DNA of 45,036 nt from Clostridia bacterium (GCA_900752115.1 CAADUC010000059.1:1-45036), one strand, 5' to 3'. Shown: positions 6,941-16,441, numbered from the stretch's first letter. Notes: a model not told the origin generated them from the letters alone. Numbers and translations are program-made.

Positions 6941-9631
6941 TCAGATTGACAGGAACTGCGAGCAGAGAGACTCCGCAAGTGCCGCAAGCTCTTCATTGAG
7001 AACTACGGCATAAGAAGTGCCCGTGAGGTATTGAGCCTGCATGCCAAAAGTGCTTTGGGCGTAATCCTCCGGAATATAGAGCGTATCTCCCTGCAGCTTC
7101 GCCGCCTTTGCCATCTGGTCAAAGCTTGACTCCGTCCTGCCCTTCTGGACAAGATCCGAATACGCCGCAAACGTATAATACTTGCTTCCCTGCGCCAGCG
7201 TTCCCTGGCTCTTATTCTGATTCCAAACATACCGCAGGCCGCCGGCCTGCGCCAGAGCGCTTGCCGGAATGTACTCCGACGAAGGATCCTCCACCTGGCG
7301 GAACACCAGCGGATTTCCCAGATTCATCTGCTTCTGCGAAAGAGAACCAATCAGCTGCTTCGCCGCACTGCTCTGCGTCGCGTCATAAAACTGCTGCAGA
7401 GCGGCAAGATACACGACATTCTTTTCGTTTTCCGAGAGATTGGATGGATCCGCACCGCTTGCAGAGCCGCCCGAGTCCGAACCCGAACCGGAGCCCGAAC
7501 CCGTGCTCCCCGTCTGCGAATCCAGCAGGGAAGCTGAGCTACCCGCGAAGAAATCGTCTGCCGCCTGCTCAAGCTGATCGCTCGTTACCTCTCCCTGGAG
7601 CGCCGCATCATACGCCGACCGGCTGCCGAGGATAGCCTCCTCAACCGCCGCAATCGCGTCGTCGTAAGAGGAATCGCCGTTGATATCCCGCTCCGCTGCC
7701 AGCGCCTCATGAATATCCTCGAGAGCGGGGAACACAAGGCTGACATTCTGGTCCAGCAGCGACGCCAGCGTGTCGATATTCTTATCAAGCGTGCTGCGCT
7801 CCGGATCGTCCTCAGAGGTTTCTCCGATGATCGAAAGGCTTTCCGCCCGCAGCTCCGCAACGAGCTCACCCAAAGTGCCGTCCGACATATTCGATTCCAG
7901 CGAGGCAATCTCCGTCTTCTGCGCGGCAATCTGCTTTTCAAGCTCCGACGCCTCGCGGCTTCCCGCTTCAGCCTGCGCCAGCTGCTCCTCCAGATCGGAA
8001 AGCTTTTCCTGCGCGGCAGTCAGCGCGGCCGACTGCTCGGCCTGCAGAGCGGCTATTTCATCGTCAAGGGCGGAAATCTGTTCCTCCAGCTCCTTGGCTC
8101 CGGCCAAATCGTTATCGTCCAGAGCGGACATATACTCGGTCTGCAGCGCCTCCTTGTCGGCGAGAAGCTGGTCGAGTTCGCTGCCGCCCGCCGCAAGCTC
8201 CAGCTCGCGAAGCTTATCGGTGAGGAATTCGATATGGCTGTCCACCGTCCCCTGCATGCTTTCGGAAAAATCGTCGTTCGGAATGAGGCTGTAGTATTCC
8301 TGGGCCTGTTCAAGCCTCTCGTTGATAAATTCTTTTCCGTCGCTGTTGGAGAGCCGCAGAACCACGGCAGTGATGTACGTTTCCAACTCATTGCGGTAGG
8401 TGTTTACCGTGCTGGTGTAGGTGCTGATCAGATTATTCAGCGGGGCCGCGGACGAATCCGAAGCGGCCGCCGCAACGTACTCCGTGCTCACGCCTGCCCG
8501 CAGACCGTCCTGATAGACCTGTGTGGCGCGCGGCAGAACCGTGTCGTTGAGAAGAGCAAGCTCGCCCTCCTTATCGGCCACGATACCCGAGGAGATATTC
8601 GACAGATGCAGCAGAGCCTGCACGTCGGTATCGCAGGAAGAAAAGCTTCCCGCTGCCGCGTCGGCAATCAGCTGCTGTGAATATTCATAGCGCAGCGCCG
8701 ACATCACTGTGGTCCCCTCATCGAGCATTTTTCCCTGATATTCAATCAGTGAGGACTGTACATTAGAGAGGCTGTCATTGACGGCGGACTGCAGCTCGGT
8801 ATCCGGCGCTCTTCCCTCCGAGCCCTCCTCCTCCTCGCTGCCGGCGGTATCCTCAATCTTCGGCAGCTCCAGCGCGAACTCGTTGAGAACCGTCTCAAGC
8901 GTGGAGAACACCTCTGCGCGGCGCGTGGCGTCCACCGCGTTCATAACCTCCTGCACCGCGTCAAGCTGATCGCTGGGCGCCCCGTTGGCAGCCAGCTCGT
9001 CATAGTACTGCTGCAGTGCAGCCAGGTTTGCGTCGCACTCATCCGTCGTTTCGTTCTGCACCTCGGTCTGCAGCACCGCCTCGATCTTCGCAATCTTATC
9101 CTTTCCGGCCGCGCTGTCCCCCTGCATTTCCTTGATCATCTCATATTGATTCTTGAGCGGGAGAAGCTCGTCGAACGTTTCAATATCATATGGATCCACG
9201 ATGTCATACGGATTCACCGCCTGACCGGTACGCAAATCGTAGGTAATCCCGTCCGATTTGGTATGATGGGTAAAGAAAAGCTCGGCAATTTCCGACTCCA
9301 GCACCGGCGTACCTCCCGTGGTAATGTCCTCAAGAGAGGAAGCCGTTGTGATATTAAACCAGGTGCCGTCGGAAAGCTCGGATTTATAATAGATCTCCGT
9401 CTGTCCCGAATCGTCCGCGGAATCCGACGCGATTTCATACAGCTCATTTGTCAGCGCTGAGAGATGAATCAGGTGGGTGCCGATGGCCAGCGTGGAATTC
9501 TCAATCTCGGAGGGCGTAATATGAACCGCCTCTTCCTCATTCCACACAGCCTGCACCAGGACCGTCAGCGTTCCTACCGCAATCAGAAGCACGAGAGCGA
9601 GAGAAAGAAGCATAGTCCCCTTGCGTTTCAT
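6941..9631 (-). CDS. Exported/anchored coiled-coil protein with C-terminal copper-amine-oxidase-N-like domain
   Basis: An 896-aa protein. Residues 1-30 form a signal peptide or signal anchor (MKRKGTMLLSLALVLLIAVG), so the rest lies outside the membrane. Most of the protein is helical; residues about 480-610 are a clear heptad coiled coil rich in Glu, Ala, Leu and Gln. A Gly/Ser linker at about residues 715-740 leads to a C-terminal domain (YIPASALAQAGGLRYVWNQN, TLAQGSKYYTFAAYSDL, GDTLYIPEDYAQSTFG) that resembles the copper amine oxidase N-terminal-like domains common on Firmicute surface proteins. The ATG at 9631 has AGGAGG close upstream. It is not a component of known Afp/PVC clusters. I infer an envelope scaffold or guide for the injection particle; a tape-measure role is less likely because of the signal sequence. 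Confidence 0.75.
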   Translation of the reverse strand: MKRKGTMLLSLALVLLIAVGTLTVLVQAVWNEEEAVHITPSEIENSTLAIGTHLIHLSALTNELYEIASDSADDSGQTEIYYKSELSDGTWFNITTASSLEDITTGGTPVLESEIAELFFTHHTKSDGITYDLRTGQAVNPYDIVDPYDIETFDELLPLKNQYEMIKEMQGDSAAGKDKIAKIEAVLQTEVQNETTDECDANLAALQQYYDELAANGAPSDQLDAVQEVMNAVDATRRAEVFSTLETVLNEFALELPKIEDTAGSEEEEGSEGRAPDTELQSAVNDSLSNVQSSLIEYQGKMLDEGTTVMSALRYEYSQQLIADAAAGSFSSCDTDVQALLHLSNISSGIVADKEGELALLNDTVLPRATQVYQDGLRAGVSTEYVAAAASDSSAAPLNNLISTYTSTVNTYRNELETYITAVVLRLSNSDGKEFINERLEQAQEYYSLIPNDDFSESMQGTVDSHIEFLTDKLRELELAAGGSELDQLLADKEALQTEYMSALDDNDLAGAKELEEQISALDDEIAALQAEQSAALTAAQEKLSDLEEQLAQAEAGSREASELEKQIAAQKTEIASLESNMSDGTLGELVAELRAESLSIIGETSEDDPERSTLDKNIDTLASLLDQNVSLVFPALEDIHEALAAERDINGDSSYDDAIAAVEEAILGSRSAYDAALQGEVTSDQLEQAADDFFAGSSASLLDSQTGSTGSGSGSGSDSGGSASGADPSNLSENEKNVVYLAALQQFYDATQSSAAKQLIGSLSQKQMNLGNPLVFRQVEDPSSEYIPASALAQAGGLRYVWNQNKSQGTLAQGSKYYTFAAYSDLVQKGRTESSFDQMAKAAKLQGDTLYIPEDYAQSTFGMQAQYLTGTSYAVVLNEELAALAESLCSQFLSI

Positions 9632-9652
9632 GTTGTCCCCTCCTTTCCGGCG

Positions 9653-11695
9653 TTATTGCGCCGTCATCCAAATGGTCTGGGTATCCTCGTCAAATCGGGC
9701 TGTCCCGATCAGGTTTTGCTCTCGATCGTACACCTGAAGCTTTACCGTGCTCAGGCTGCTGATGAGAAGGGTCAGATAAGAGAAGCTTTCCTCGGCCGGA
9801 ACCGGCTCCTCCGTATAAACGCTCGCTCCTTCCGCACTTTCCAGCCGGTAATAGGCCGCGCCGACGGTCGCGTCAAAGCTGAGCGTGAGCGTGCTGGTGC
9901 TGACAGAGCCCAGCGAGACGGTGTCAACCTGATAGGTACCGCACTGCTGCTCCTGCGCCGTTGTCTCCTCCTGTGCGGATTCGATCGGCAGAACGTCCCG
10001 CATCACAGTGGTATCAATCTCACACTCCGTCACATACTCGTCGCCGTTGTAGAGCCGGACGGTCAGCGTGTAGCTTCCTTTATAGTCGAGGGCCAGGTGG
10101 CGCAGCTGCTGGTCGACCGCCGTCCTTTCTCCAATCTGCGTACCGCTGTACCAGATTTCATAGTCCGTGATCTCCGGTTCAAAATCCTCGGGAATCTCAA
10201 GACCGAATACAAACACCAAATCCGAGATATCGGTATAGATGTAGTAATGCGGGACAGCAGCATCGTCCGTGACGTAGCTGTCGCCGCCCGAACCGACGTC
10301 CGTGGAAACCGAAGTGCCGGAGAGATAGGGGAAAATGGCCCCGCAGGTGAGAGAATCCAGCTCATAGAGCAGCTCGTTATAGGTCGCGAGGGCATCGATG
10401 AGATCCATCTGGTTGGTTTGATATTCCTCCTGCTTGGTCTTTACCTCGCTGTACTCTGCCTGGCCGAGCTGATTGAGAGCGGAGAGACGCTCCAGATCCT
10501 CCTTGTTTTCCGCCACCGTGTCGGCCAAATCCAAATAGGCGTTCCGGGCCGTGACAATCGCCTCGTAGCTGGAGGTTATGTCGCTGCGAAGCGTCTTCTC
10601 GGCCGATTCCAGCTCCGATACGGCGCTTTGATATTCCTTGCATGCCGTCAACAGAGCGTATAGATCGTTTTCAATATAACGCGTACCGTCGATTTCTCCC
10701 TTAAACCATTCCTTCGTAAAGCGGAAGAAAAGGATCCTGATGCTGCCGTTCCACGGAGCGTCGAACGACTCGAGCATCTCGTTGTATTTGAGCTGGAAGG
10801 CCGCGTAATCCACGTCCTCCCCGTTGCGGACCTGGTTAAGGAAAGTCTCGATGGCGTTCAGCTTTGAACCGTACTGACTCCGCATAAGGGATTCATACGA
10901 ATCCATATTGACCTTCGCGGTGGAAACAGCCATCTCCGCTTCATAAATGGTCTGGCTGTTTTCCATGGCATGCTCAATGATGTCCTCCAGATCCTCGCGC
11001 GGAATCTGCGCGTCAGAGAGCGGATTGGCCAGCTTGTAACCGGAAGTGACATCAAGGTGAATCAGATCGCTGACCTCCTCGAGAGCCGTCTGCAGATTGC
11101 GTTTCTGCTGCGAGAGATCGCTTGTCAGCTTATCCACGGAGCTCTGCATGGTATCGACGTCGGCCTGCGTCGCCTCCCCTGTGGAGAGCCTGGCCTGGTT
11201 GCGCGCAAGCTCCTCCTCCGCTGCTTCCAGCCGGTCCTCTGTGAAGGCCGCCTTCTCCTGATTGACATAGGCAGTCAGATAGGCTTTGTTGATTTTCGCA
11301 AGCTCCTCATACTCCTGCGTATTCATCTGATGGCGGAGAATATCGATCTCCGTCTGCAGATTGAGGGGCTTGACATTCATGTCGTATTCCTCGCTCATAT
11401 CGAGCTGCTCGGGGAACTTAAAGCTGAGCAGCGGAGTCCAGCGGAAGCTTGTGAGATTCTTGACTTTCGCCTTGATCTCCTTGACCGCCTCCGTGTATTG
11501 AATCTCCTTGAGCAGGATCTCATTGTATGTCTTGGTAATTTCCGTGTTGTTGGAGAGGGCCATATTCTGCGCCTGTTTGAGCTGAAGAGTCTTCGGAGCC
11601 GCGGCAATCGCGGGCGAGCCGGCAAACAGGGGCAAAACAAGGGCAAGACAGAGCAGCAGGCTGACGCCGCGTTTCAGGCTCCGTTTTTTCTTCAT
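9653..11695 (-). CDS. TolC-like exported coiled-coil protein with C-terminal Ig-like region
   Basis: A 680-aa protein with a Sec signal peptide (KRGVSLLLCLALVLPLFAGSPAIAAA, cleavage after AAA likely). Residues about 35-460 show the outer membrane efflux (TolC) pattern twice: an LKQAQNMALSNNTEI helix start, and long paired helices with RLSTGEATQADVDTMQSSVD in the first half and RLSALNQLGQAEYSEVKTKQ in the second. Residues about 490-600 read as an Ig-like beta domain and the end as further beta strands. TolC channels normally cross an outer membrane, which a Clostridia cell would lack, so here the fold is probably an exported helical tube or scaffold. The ATG lies 1 nt after the stop of the MORN gene, implying coupling. 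Confidence 0.75.
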   Translation of the reverse strand: MKKKRSLKRGVSLLLCLALVLPLFAGSPAIAAAPKTLQLKQAQNMALSNNTEITKTYNEILLKEIQYTEAVKEIKAKVKNLTSFRWTPLLSFKFPEQLDMSEEYDMNVKPLNLQTEIDILRHQMNTQEYEELAKINKAYLTAYVNQEKAAFTEDRLEAAEEELARNQARLSTGEATQADVDTMQSSVDKLTSDLSQQKRNLQTALEEVSDLIHLDVTSGYKLANPLSDAQIPREDLEDIIEHAMENSQTIYEAEMAVSTAKVNMDSYESLMRSQYGSKLNAIETFLNQVRNGEDVDYAAFQLKYNEMLESFDAPWNGSIRILFFRFTKEWFKGEIDGTRYIENDLYALLTACKEYQSAVSELESAEKTLRSDITSSYEAIVTARNAYLDLADTVAENKEDLERLSALNQLGQAEYSEVKTKQEEYQTNQMDLIDALATYNELLYELDSLTCGAIFPYLSGTSVSTDVGSGGDSYVTDDAAVPHYYIYTDISDLVFVFGLEIPEDFEPEITDYEIWYSGTQIGERTAVDQQLRHLALDYKGSYTLTVRLYNGDEYVTECEIDTTVMRDVLPIESAQEETTAQEQQCGTYQVDTVSLGSVSTSTLTLSFDATVGAAYYRLESAEGASVYTEEPVPAEESFSYLTLLISSLSTVKLQVYDREQNLIGTARFDEDTQTIWMTAQ

Positions 11696-11696
11696 C

Positions 11697-12950
11697 TCAC
11701 TCTCCTCCTTCCCCGGCGCTTTCCTGCGCCGTGCTCAGGGATATGGCGTACATGGAAAACGAGGACGTGCTGCTGTCGCAATAAAAGGTGTAGGTCAGGC
11801 CGTCCATCTCATAGACGTAAATATAGAACTCATAATTCGGATCATAGGAGCTTACCGTATAAACGTCGCGGAAGCTCGAGGTCATCTCCATGTCGATCTC
11901 CGCAAAGCGTCCCTGCCCCGCCGCGCTCATGTTGCGCACAGCCACAGCTTCCGTCAGGGTCGGCCAGGTATAACCGAAGTAAACCGGTTCGCCGAAATAG
12001 GCCGTCAGATCATTGATAGCGGAAATCTCTCCCTGCGTGGTGGGAAACACGCTGTCCTGAACGAGAATCTCCGTCAGCGTCCATTCCTCGGAGAGGGTGT
12101 CCGATCCGTCGTCCGCCGTGTAAACGGCGTTAATCTCATCCATCGAAACGCAGTGCTCGCCGGACGTGCTGTAGACGCTGGTGCTACCGCTGTACATGGA
12201 CGCCACCTGCGACGTCGTTTTGCCGAGGAACTCGCTGTAAAGCAGGCGGTCCGCAAGAAAATTGCCGGTGAAAATCGTGTTGCCGCCGCTGTTGTAGAGA
12301 ACGCCCGCGCCGGACTTCTGTCCCTTGAGGAACTCTCCCTCATATTCGAGCACACCGCTCTGCCGGTACAGCTTTCCCTGCCCCTGATACAGATTGTCAA
12401 CAAACGCGCCCTGGTATTGCAGAACACCGTCCTGGTAGTAAAGGCTTCCCTGACCGTTATAGCGGCTGTCCGAAAATTCGCCGGTATACAAAAGGCTGCC
12501 GTCCGGGCGGTAAAGGCTGCCGCTGCCGACTGCGGCGGCGTCCTCTACGTTGCCGACATAAGCCACATGGCCGTCCGCCGCGAGGATCTGCACTTCTCCG
12601 CTGTAAAACTTAAGCGGAATGGAGTTGTAGCGGAAGGTCGGAACCGTTGCGCTCTCGCTGAAAAGCGTACCGCTCACCGGCGAAAAGACAAAGATATAAA
12701 AGAGGCTCAGCAATCCAATCACAACCACCAGAGCAAAAGCCAGACGCTTGCTGACAAGCCAGGAGAGGAACGGATAATAGTCCGTTTTATCCTTCGGGCG
12801 AATGTTGAGCAGACGGTTGAAGAACTGCCGCAGCGAGGTAATGCCCTTGTTTTCCCAGTAGGAACGGCTGGTCCACAAGCGGATTTTCGTCCACAGGGAC
12901 ATCACCTTTGACTGGATTGTGGAAAGCAGTGTGGTAAATATTCTGTTCAT
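11697..12950 (-). CDS. Membrane-anchored MORN-repeat protein
   Basis: A 417-aa protein. Residues 1-68 are basic and probably cytoplasmic, a single membrane helix lies at about 69-91 (LAFALVVVIGLLSLFYIFVF), and the rest is predicted outside. Residues about 120-240 contain at least five MORN-type repeats (YTGEFSDSRYNGQGSLYYQDG, then QGAFVDNLYQGQGKLY and EGEFLKGQKSGAGVLY). MORN repeats form extended beta hairpins that bind partners or membranes. The C-terminal 170 residues are an alpha/beta region I do not recognise. It lies between the HAMP protein and the TolC-like gene in the CIS operon, and a role in anchoring the particle to the membrane is a reasonable inference. The ATG at 12950 follows GGAAAGGA. 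Confidence 0.78.
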   Translation of the reverse strand: MNRIFTTLLSTIQSKVMSLWTKIRLWTSRSYWENKGITSLRQFFNRLLNIRPKDKTDYYPFLSWLVSKRLAFALVVVIGLLSLFYIFVFSPVSGTLFSESATVPTFRYNSIPLKFYSGEVQILAADGHVAYVGNVEDAAAVGSGSLYRPDGSLLYTGEFSDSRYNGQGSLYYQDGVLQYQGAFVDNLYQGQGKLYRQSGVLEYEGEFLKGQKSGAGVLYNSGGNTIFTGNFLADRLLYSEFLGKTTSQVASMYSGSTSVYSTSGEHCVSMDEINAVYTADDGSDTLSEEWTLTEILVQDSVFPTTQGEISAINDLTAYFGEPVYFGYTWPTLTEAVAVRNMSAAGQGRFAEIDMEMTSSFRDVYTVSSYDPNYEFYIYVYEMDGLTYTFYCDSSTSSFSMYAISLSTAQESAGEGGE

Positions 12951-12982
12951 CGTTCACCGTCCTTTCCTTTCACTGCGGACCT

Positions 12983-15571
12983 TCATTCCTGAATCCCGAA
13001 AAGATTATAGCCCTCCGAACCGGGATCGTTCTGGTTGAAATAGTGCTCGCAGGCAAAAAGGTACCAGCGCGCGATGCCGTCGCCCGGATTGAGCTTGAGA
13101 ATCGCAGAGAAAAGATTCCGGGCAAGGTAAAAATCATTTTCACAGAAAAGACGGATGCCTTTCTGGAACTTATCGTCATAGGAGAGGCAGAGAGACTTCT
13201 CCATATCGGAACAGCCCTCCAGAATCTGATGAAGCTTGTAAACGTACTTGCCGTCCTCCGAGGAAACAAAGCCGATGTACCGGGAAGCACAGGGCTTCGA
13301 CATCGCCTTCAGGCAGGCGTCCGTAGCCGCCATACGCACTCCCGTGCCGCGGAAGAAGCGCGGAAGCGTGTGCAGGAAGGCAATCTCAGAGGAAGAAAGC
13401 AGCGAGAAGGTTCTCTGCTCCGTACCGACCAGTCCATACAGGAAAGAGGCGCTGTGCAGCAGGAGGAAGAAGTCCGGAGCCTGCCCGTTTTCCATCGAGC
13501 CGGTCTCCCCCATCAGGCCTACGCTGAAAGCCACGCCCTGATCCGGCGATCCGCCGAAAAGGAATTCCAGACCATCCGGATTAAAGCCGCTGGAAAGGAG
13601 CAGGCCTCCGTTTGCGGCCATCTGGCGATCAATGAGGGAATAGCTTTCGTTAAGGAATCCCATAAAACCGTTGTCGTCAAGACTGACGCGGATATCCTCC
13701 CGATTCTGAATGGACAGAATTCCCACCGTCCCGCTGACATTCGCCATGTCGCCGAGACTGGTTTCCATGATGGAGGCACGGCCGAGCAGCTGCTCGAGTC
13801 CGCGCGGAACAAAGCGGTAAAAAGAACGCACCGTCGCAGCCGTCTCATAGTCCTTAATCCGCAGAGCTACCGCGGTCTCCCGAAGCGACTGCCACATATC
13901 GCCGACCTCGTCGGAGGCCGTGCGCATCGGCGCCAGGTTGAAATCGCCCTCCGAGATGGAACGCATCCGCTGGGTCAGGCTGCGCAAAGGACGAAGCATC
14001 CCAAACGAAAGCAGCGCCACAGCCGCGGAAGCAAGCAGAGCCGCCGCAAACGGAGGCCAAATACAGCCGGCAAGTTCGGGACTCTCCCCCTGTGTCAGCG
14101 TGACACAGGTGAGCAAAAGGCCGACGGAATCTCCATAACGGGTCAGCGTGCGGACGTCAACAGCAGACAGCCTGCCGGCATGACGGCAGATCAGCGTCCC
14201 AGCGGTTCCCTGGGCGGCATCCTGCGCAAGACCGGCCGCCTGTGCGCCGTAAACGGCGGCCACGGGGGAGTTTTCCGCCGCGTGCTCGGAAAGGCGCACC
14301 GCGTCTCCCTCCACCGTAAGAATCGCGGAGTGATATGTAAGAGTCTGCATTCCGCCGGCTGTCTCAACCGCCGTCATCTGCCGCAGCGCGTCATCCGTAC
14401 TGCCGGTTCCCGCCAAAGCGGAAGTCAAATCCATCTCCTCCAGCGCGGAAGCCCTCGTCTGACCGGCGGCTGAGGCCTGTGCCGTCAGAAGCTCCTCCGC
14501 CTGCCTGTTCTGCCCGCCGCACTGCAGAGCGGAAACAATTCCCGCCGTAAACAGGAACAGACAGGTGCAGCATGCAGTAATGCGGGCTGCCAGCCGGTGC
14601 GTGCGCCGGCAGAGAAACAGCGTCAGGAGGAAAAGCAGCGCACATACGGCATAAAGCACCATTCCCCACAAAAGCAGCTGCGTTTTGAACATCAGCCGGA
14701 CCCGCAGAGAAACTTCGGGAACCACGCGGCTGGAGCTTACGCCTCCCGTGCGGACCAACACGGTCTTTCCGTTTTCAACGGAAAGGACCACGGTGTCGCC
14801 GCCGCTGCCGCCGCTTGCACCGCACAGAACAGCCTGACCGTTCACGGCAACACCCGACCCGCTCTGTACGGCCGAGGCGCCGGCACAGGCCATCCCGTTC
14901 TCCTGCCGGTAAGCCCATACGGAACCCTGAGAAGAAGAGAGAAGCGTAAAACCGCCCGTCTCCTGCACGGAGGCATCCTCCTGTCCCCCGGCCCGAATCG
15001 TCAGAATACGGCCGTCGCTGAGCAGGCAGAACAGCTTATCATCCGCAAACACGGCGGAAACAGCCGTCAAGCCTTCCTGCAGCTCGGTATCGAGCAGCTG
15101 CGCGGGTTCTCCGCCGGAAAGCTCCATCCTCCAGACGGAAAGATCGCTCCCGGCGCGGAAGGTCAGATCGATGCCGGCCTCCGAGACGCTGATCGCGTCA
15201 GGGGGATCGGGCAGCTCCCGCGTACTCTCAAGCAGCAGGCTTTCTTCTCCTTCCCGCAGGCGGATCAGCTGCCAGGAATCTGACGAGTCGTTCGCGGTGC
15301 GGACATAATACAGATCGTTTTCATACGCGGAAAGCAGGACAACGCGGTACCCTGCGTCCTGCAGATAGGCGTTCTGTATCTTACCCTCGTCGTCAACTCC
15401 GTAAATCCAGGAAGCTCCGCCTTTCGTTTCGGCAAGATAGGCCGTCTGATCCTCCGTAACGGCCACCGTTTTCTCCGCATTGGCCAGCTCCGGAAGATCT
15501 GCAGGATGAGCAACCAGAAGCACCGCAAGGAGAACGCCCAGAAGCAGGACGGCTCCAACGGCTTTTTTCAT
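12983..15571 (-). CDS. Membrane protein with HAMP domain and degenerate class III cyclase-like domain
   Basis: An 862-aa protein. A membrane helix at residues 5-21 precedes a 270-residue beta-rich extracellular region that may be a propeller (repeated DDKLFCLLSDGRILTI-type strands). Two further helices lie at about 300-350, another extracellular part follows, and a last helix at about 505-525 leads into a HAMP domain (RPLRSLTQRMRSISEGDFNL...DEVGDMWQSL). Residues about 605-790 follow the class III adenylate/guanylate cyclase plan (MGFLNESYSLIDRQMAANGG, FLFGGSPDQGVAFSVGLMG, LYGLVGTEQRTFSLLS) but the metal-binding aspartates are missing: the first strand reads GILSIQN. The tail looks TPR-like. 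It probably passes a signal or docks partners rather than making cAMP. ATG 15571 has GGGGAGG upstream. Confidence 0.75.
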   Translation of the reverse strand: MKKAVGAVLLLGVLLAVLLVAHPADLPELANAEKTVAVTEDQTAYLAETKGGASWIYGVDDEGKIQNAYLQDAGYRVVLLSAYENDLYYVRTANDSSDSWQLIRLREGEESLLLESTRELPDPPDAISVSEAGIDLTFRAGSDLSVWRMELSGGEPAQLLDTELQEGLTAVSAVFADDKLFCLLSDGRILTIRAGGQEDASVQETGGFTLLSSSQGSVWAYRQENGMACAGASAVQSGSGVAVNGQAVLCGASGGSGGDTVVLSVENGKTVLVRTGGVSSSRVVPEVSLRVRLMFKTQLLLWGMVLYAVCALLFLLTLFLCRRTHRLAARITACCTCLFLFTAGIVSALQCGGQNRQAEELLTAQASAAGQTRASALEEMDLTSALAGTGSTDDALRQMTAVETAGGMQTLTYHSAILTVEGDAVRLSEHAAENSPVAAVYGAQAAGLAQDAAQGTAGTLICRHAGRLSAVDVRTLTRYGDSVGLLLTCVTLTQGESPELAGCIWPPFAAALLASAAVALLSFGMLRPLRSLTQRMRSISEGDFNLAPMRTASDEVGDMWQSLRETAVALRIKDYETAATVRSFYRFVPRGLEQLLGRASIMETSLGDMANVSGTVGILSIQNREDIRVSLDDNGFMGFLNESYSLIDRQMAANGGLLLSSGFNPDGLEFLFGGSPDQGVAFSVGLMGETGSMENGQAPDFFLLLHSASFLYGLVGTEQRTFSLLSSSEIAFLHTLPRFFRGTGVRMAATDACLKAMSKPCASRYIGFVSSEDGKYVYKLHQILEGCSDMEKSLCLSYDDKFQKGIRLFCENDFYLARNLFSAILKLNPGDGIARWYLFACEHYFNQNDPGSEGYNLFGIQE

Positions 15572-15586
15572 GCACAGATCCTCCCC

Positions 15587-16441
15587 TCAGGCGCCGGTCA
15601 GATTCTCCGTCCCGATCACCTCGAATGTGTTTTGAAACAGACGCAGCAGCGGGAACCCGCCGAATATCAGCTGTGAAATCAGAATAATCAGCGCGATCAC
15701 GGCAACCGCAATGCTTAACCGGAGCAAAATCCGGAAAAAGGTATCCTTGTTTCGCTCCCAGAATCCCTGCGAACGCTCCTTGAGAGACGCTTTCTTCTCC
15801 GGCAGGGCGCTGATGCGGATATCGCGATACAACTCCGGAAGACTTGCATACGCGCCGCGATCGGATTTTTTCCGCAGAAGCTCAAAGCTCTTCAGCTGCC
15901 GGCGCGACTGCTTCCTGAGCAGCGACAGAAGAATCTGCACACAGCGATCGGTGCATTGCGCCTCCCCTGCCGACTCGTCCAACCGGCTCAAATCAAAGCA
16001 GCAGGTAAAGTAAACCCCGTCGTCCTGCAGCAGATGCAGATTCTCCTTCTCGAGCGCCAAAAACAGCAGCGGATACGGAAGCGGGCTGGACAGGCATTCC
16101 ATCACCAGATTGATGCACACCCGCTCGCGCGCCTGCGGGGTGACGAGCTGACCGGGCGCGAAGCGATCCAGGCGGCGCTCCGGTCGGTACTCAAACAGCA
16201 GGCATAAGAGCTCGTTTTCCGTAAACATTTTCACATACGGCTTCTTCCCGCCCGTTTCGCGCTGAGAATTCTGCAGCACAAGCAGGAGCCGCTTCGCCGT
16301 CTCCCTGTCCCGGATGGCCAGCAGGATGTAACAGGAGCGGACGGGCGAACGGAGATCCTGACAAACCAGCACGTCGTTCACAGGTCCCCGGAACACCTCC
16401 CGGATCGGTGATAAAATCATTTCATCCGCATGATAGATCAA
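15587..16441 (-). CDS. Unrecognised CIS-operon protein with C-terminal membrane anchor
   Basis: A 284-aa protein. Residues 1-225 are soluble and mixed alpha/beta; the only membrane helix is at about 240-262 (LRLSIAVAVIALIILISQLIF), leaving a short tail outside. The start is a TTG at 16441 behind GGGGGTGAGG. Parts of the soluble domain (YILLAIRDRETAKRLLL, and later LHLLQDDGVYFTCCFDLSRL) recall the layout of a degenerate protein kinase fold, as in the EssB pseudokinase of type VII secretion, but I cannot confirm this by eye. It lies 15 nt before the HAMP gene. A cytoplasmic docking role at the membrane is possible; no function is assigned. Confidence 0.7.
   Translation of the reverse strand: MIYHADEMILSPIREVFRGPVNDVLVCQDLRSPVRSCYILLAIRDRETAKRLLLVLQNSQRETGGKKPYVKMFTENELLCLLFEYRPERRLDRFAPGQLVTPQARERVCINLVMECLSSPLPYPLLFLALEKENLHLLQDDGVYFTCCFDLSRLDESAGEAQCTDRCVQILLSLLRKQSRRQLKSFELLRKKSDRGAYASLPELYRDIRISALPEKKASLKERSQGFWERNKDTFFRILLRLSIAVAVIALIILISQLIFGGFPLLRLFQNTFEVIGTENLTGA

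Noticed and set aside
13043..14473. A 476-codon open frame on the plus strand, and similar long plus-strand frames over 3841-5025, 9464-10663 and 31193-32080
   Set aside because: All are opposite to genes with clear motifs and have biased, repetitive compositions typical of antisense frames in GC-rich DNA.
15587..16441. EssB-like pseudokinase identity
   Set aside because: Only a loose resemblance in order of blocks plus a single membrane helix; no diagnostic motif could be matched by eye, so no such call is made.
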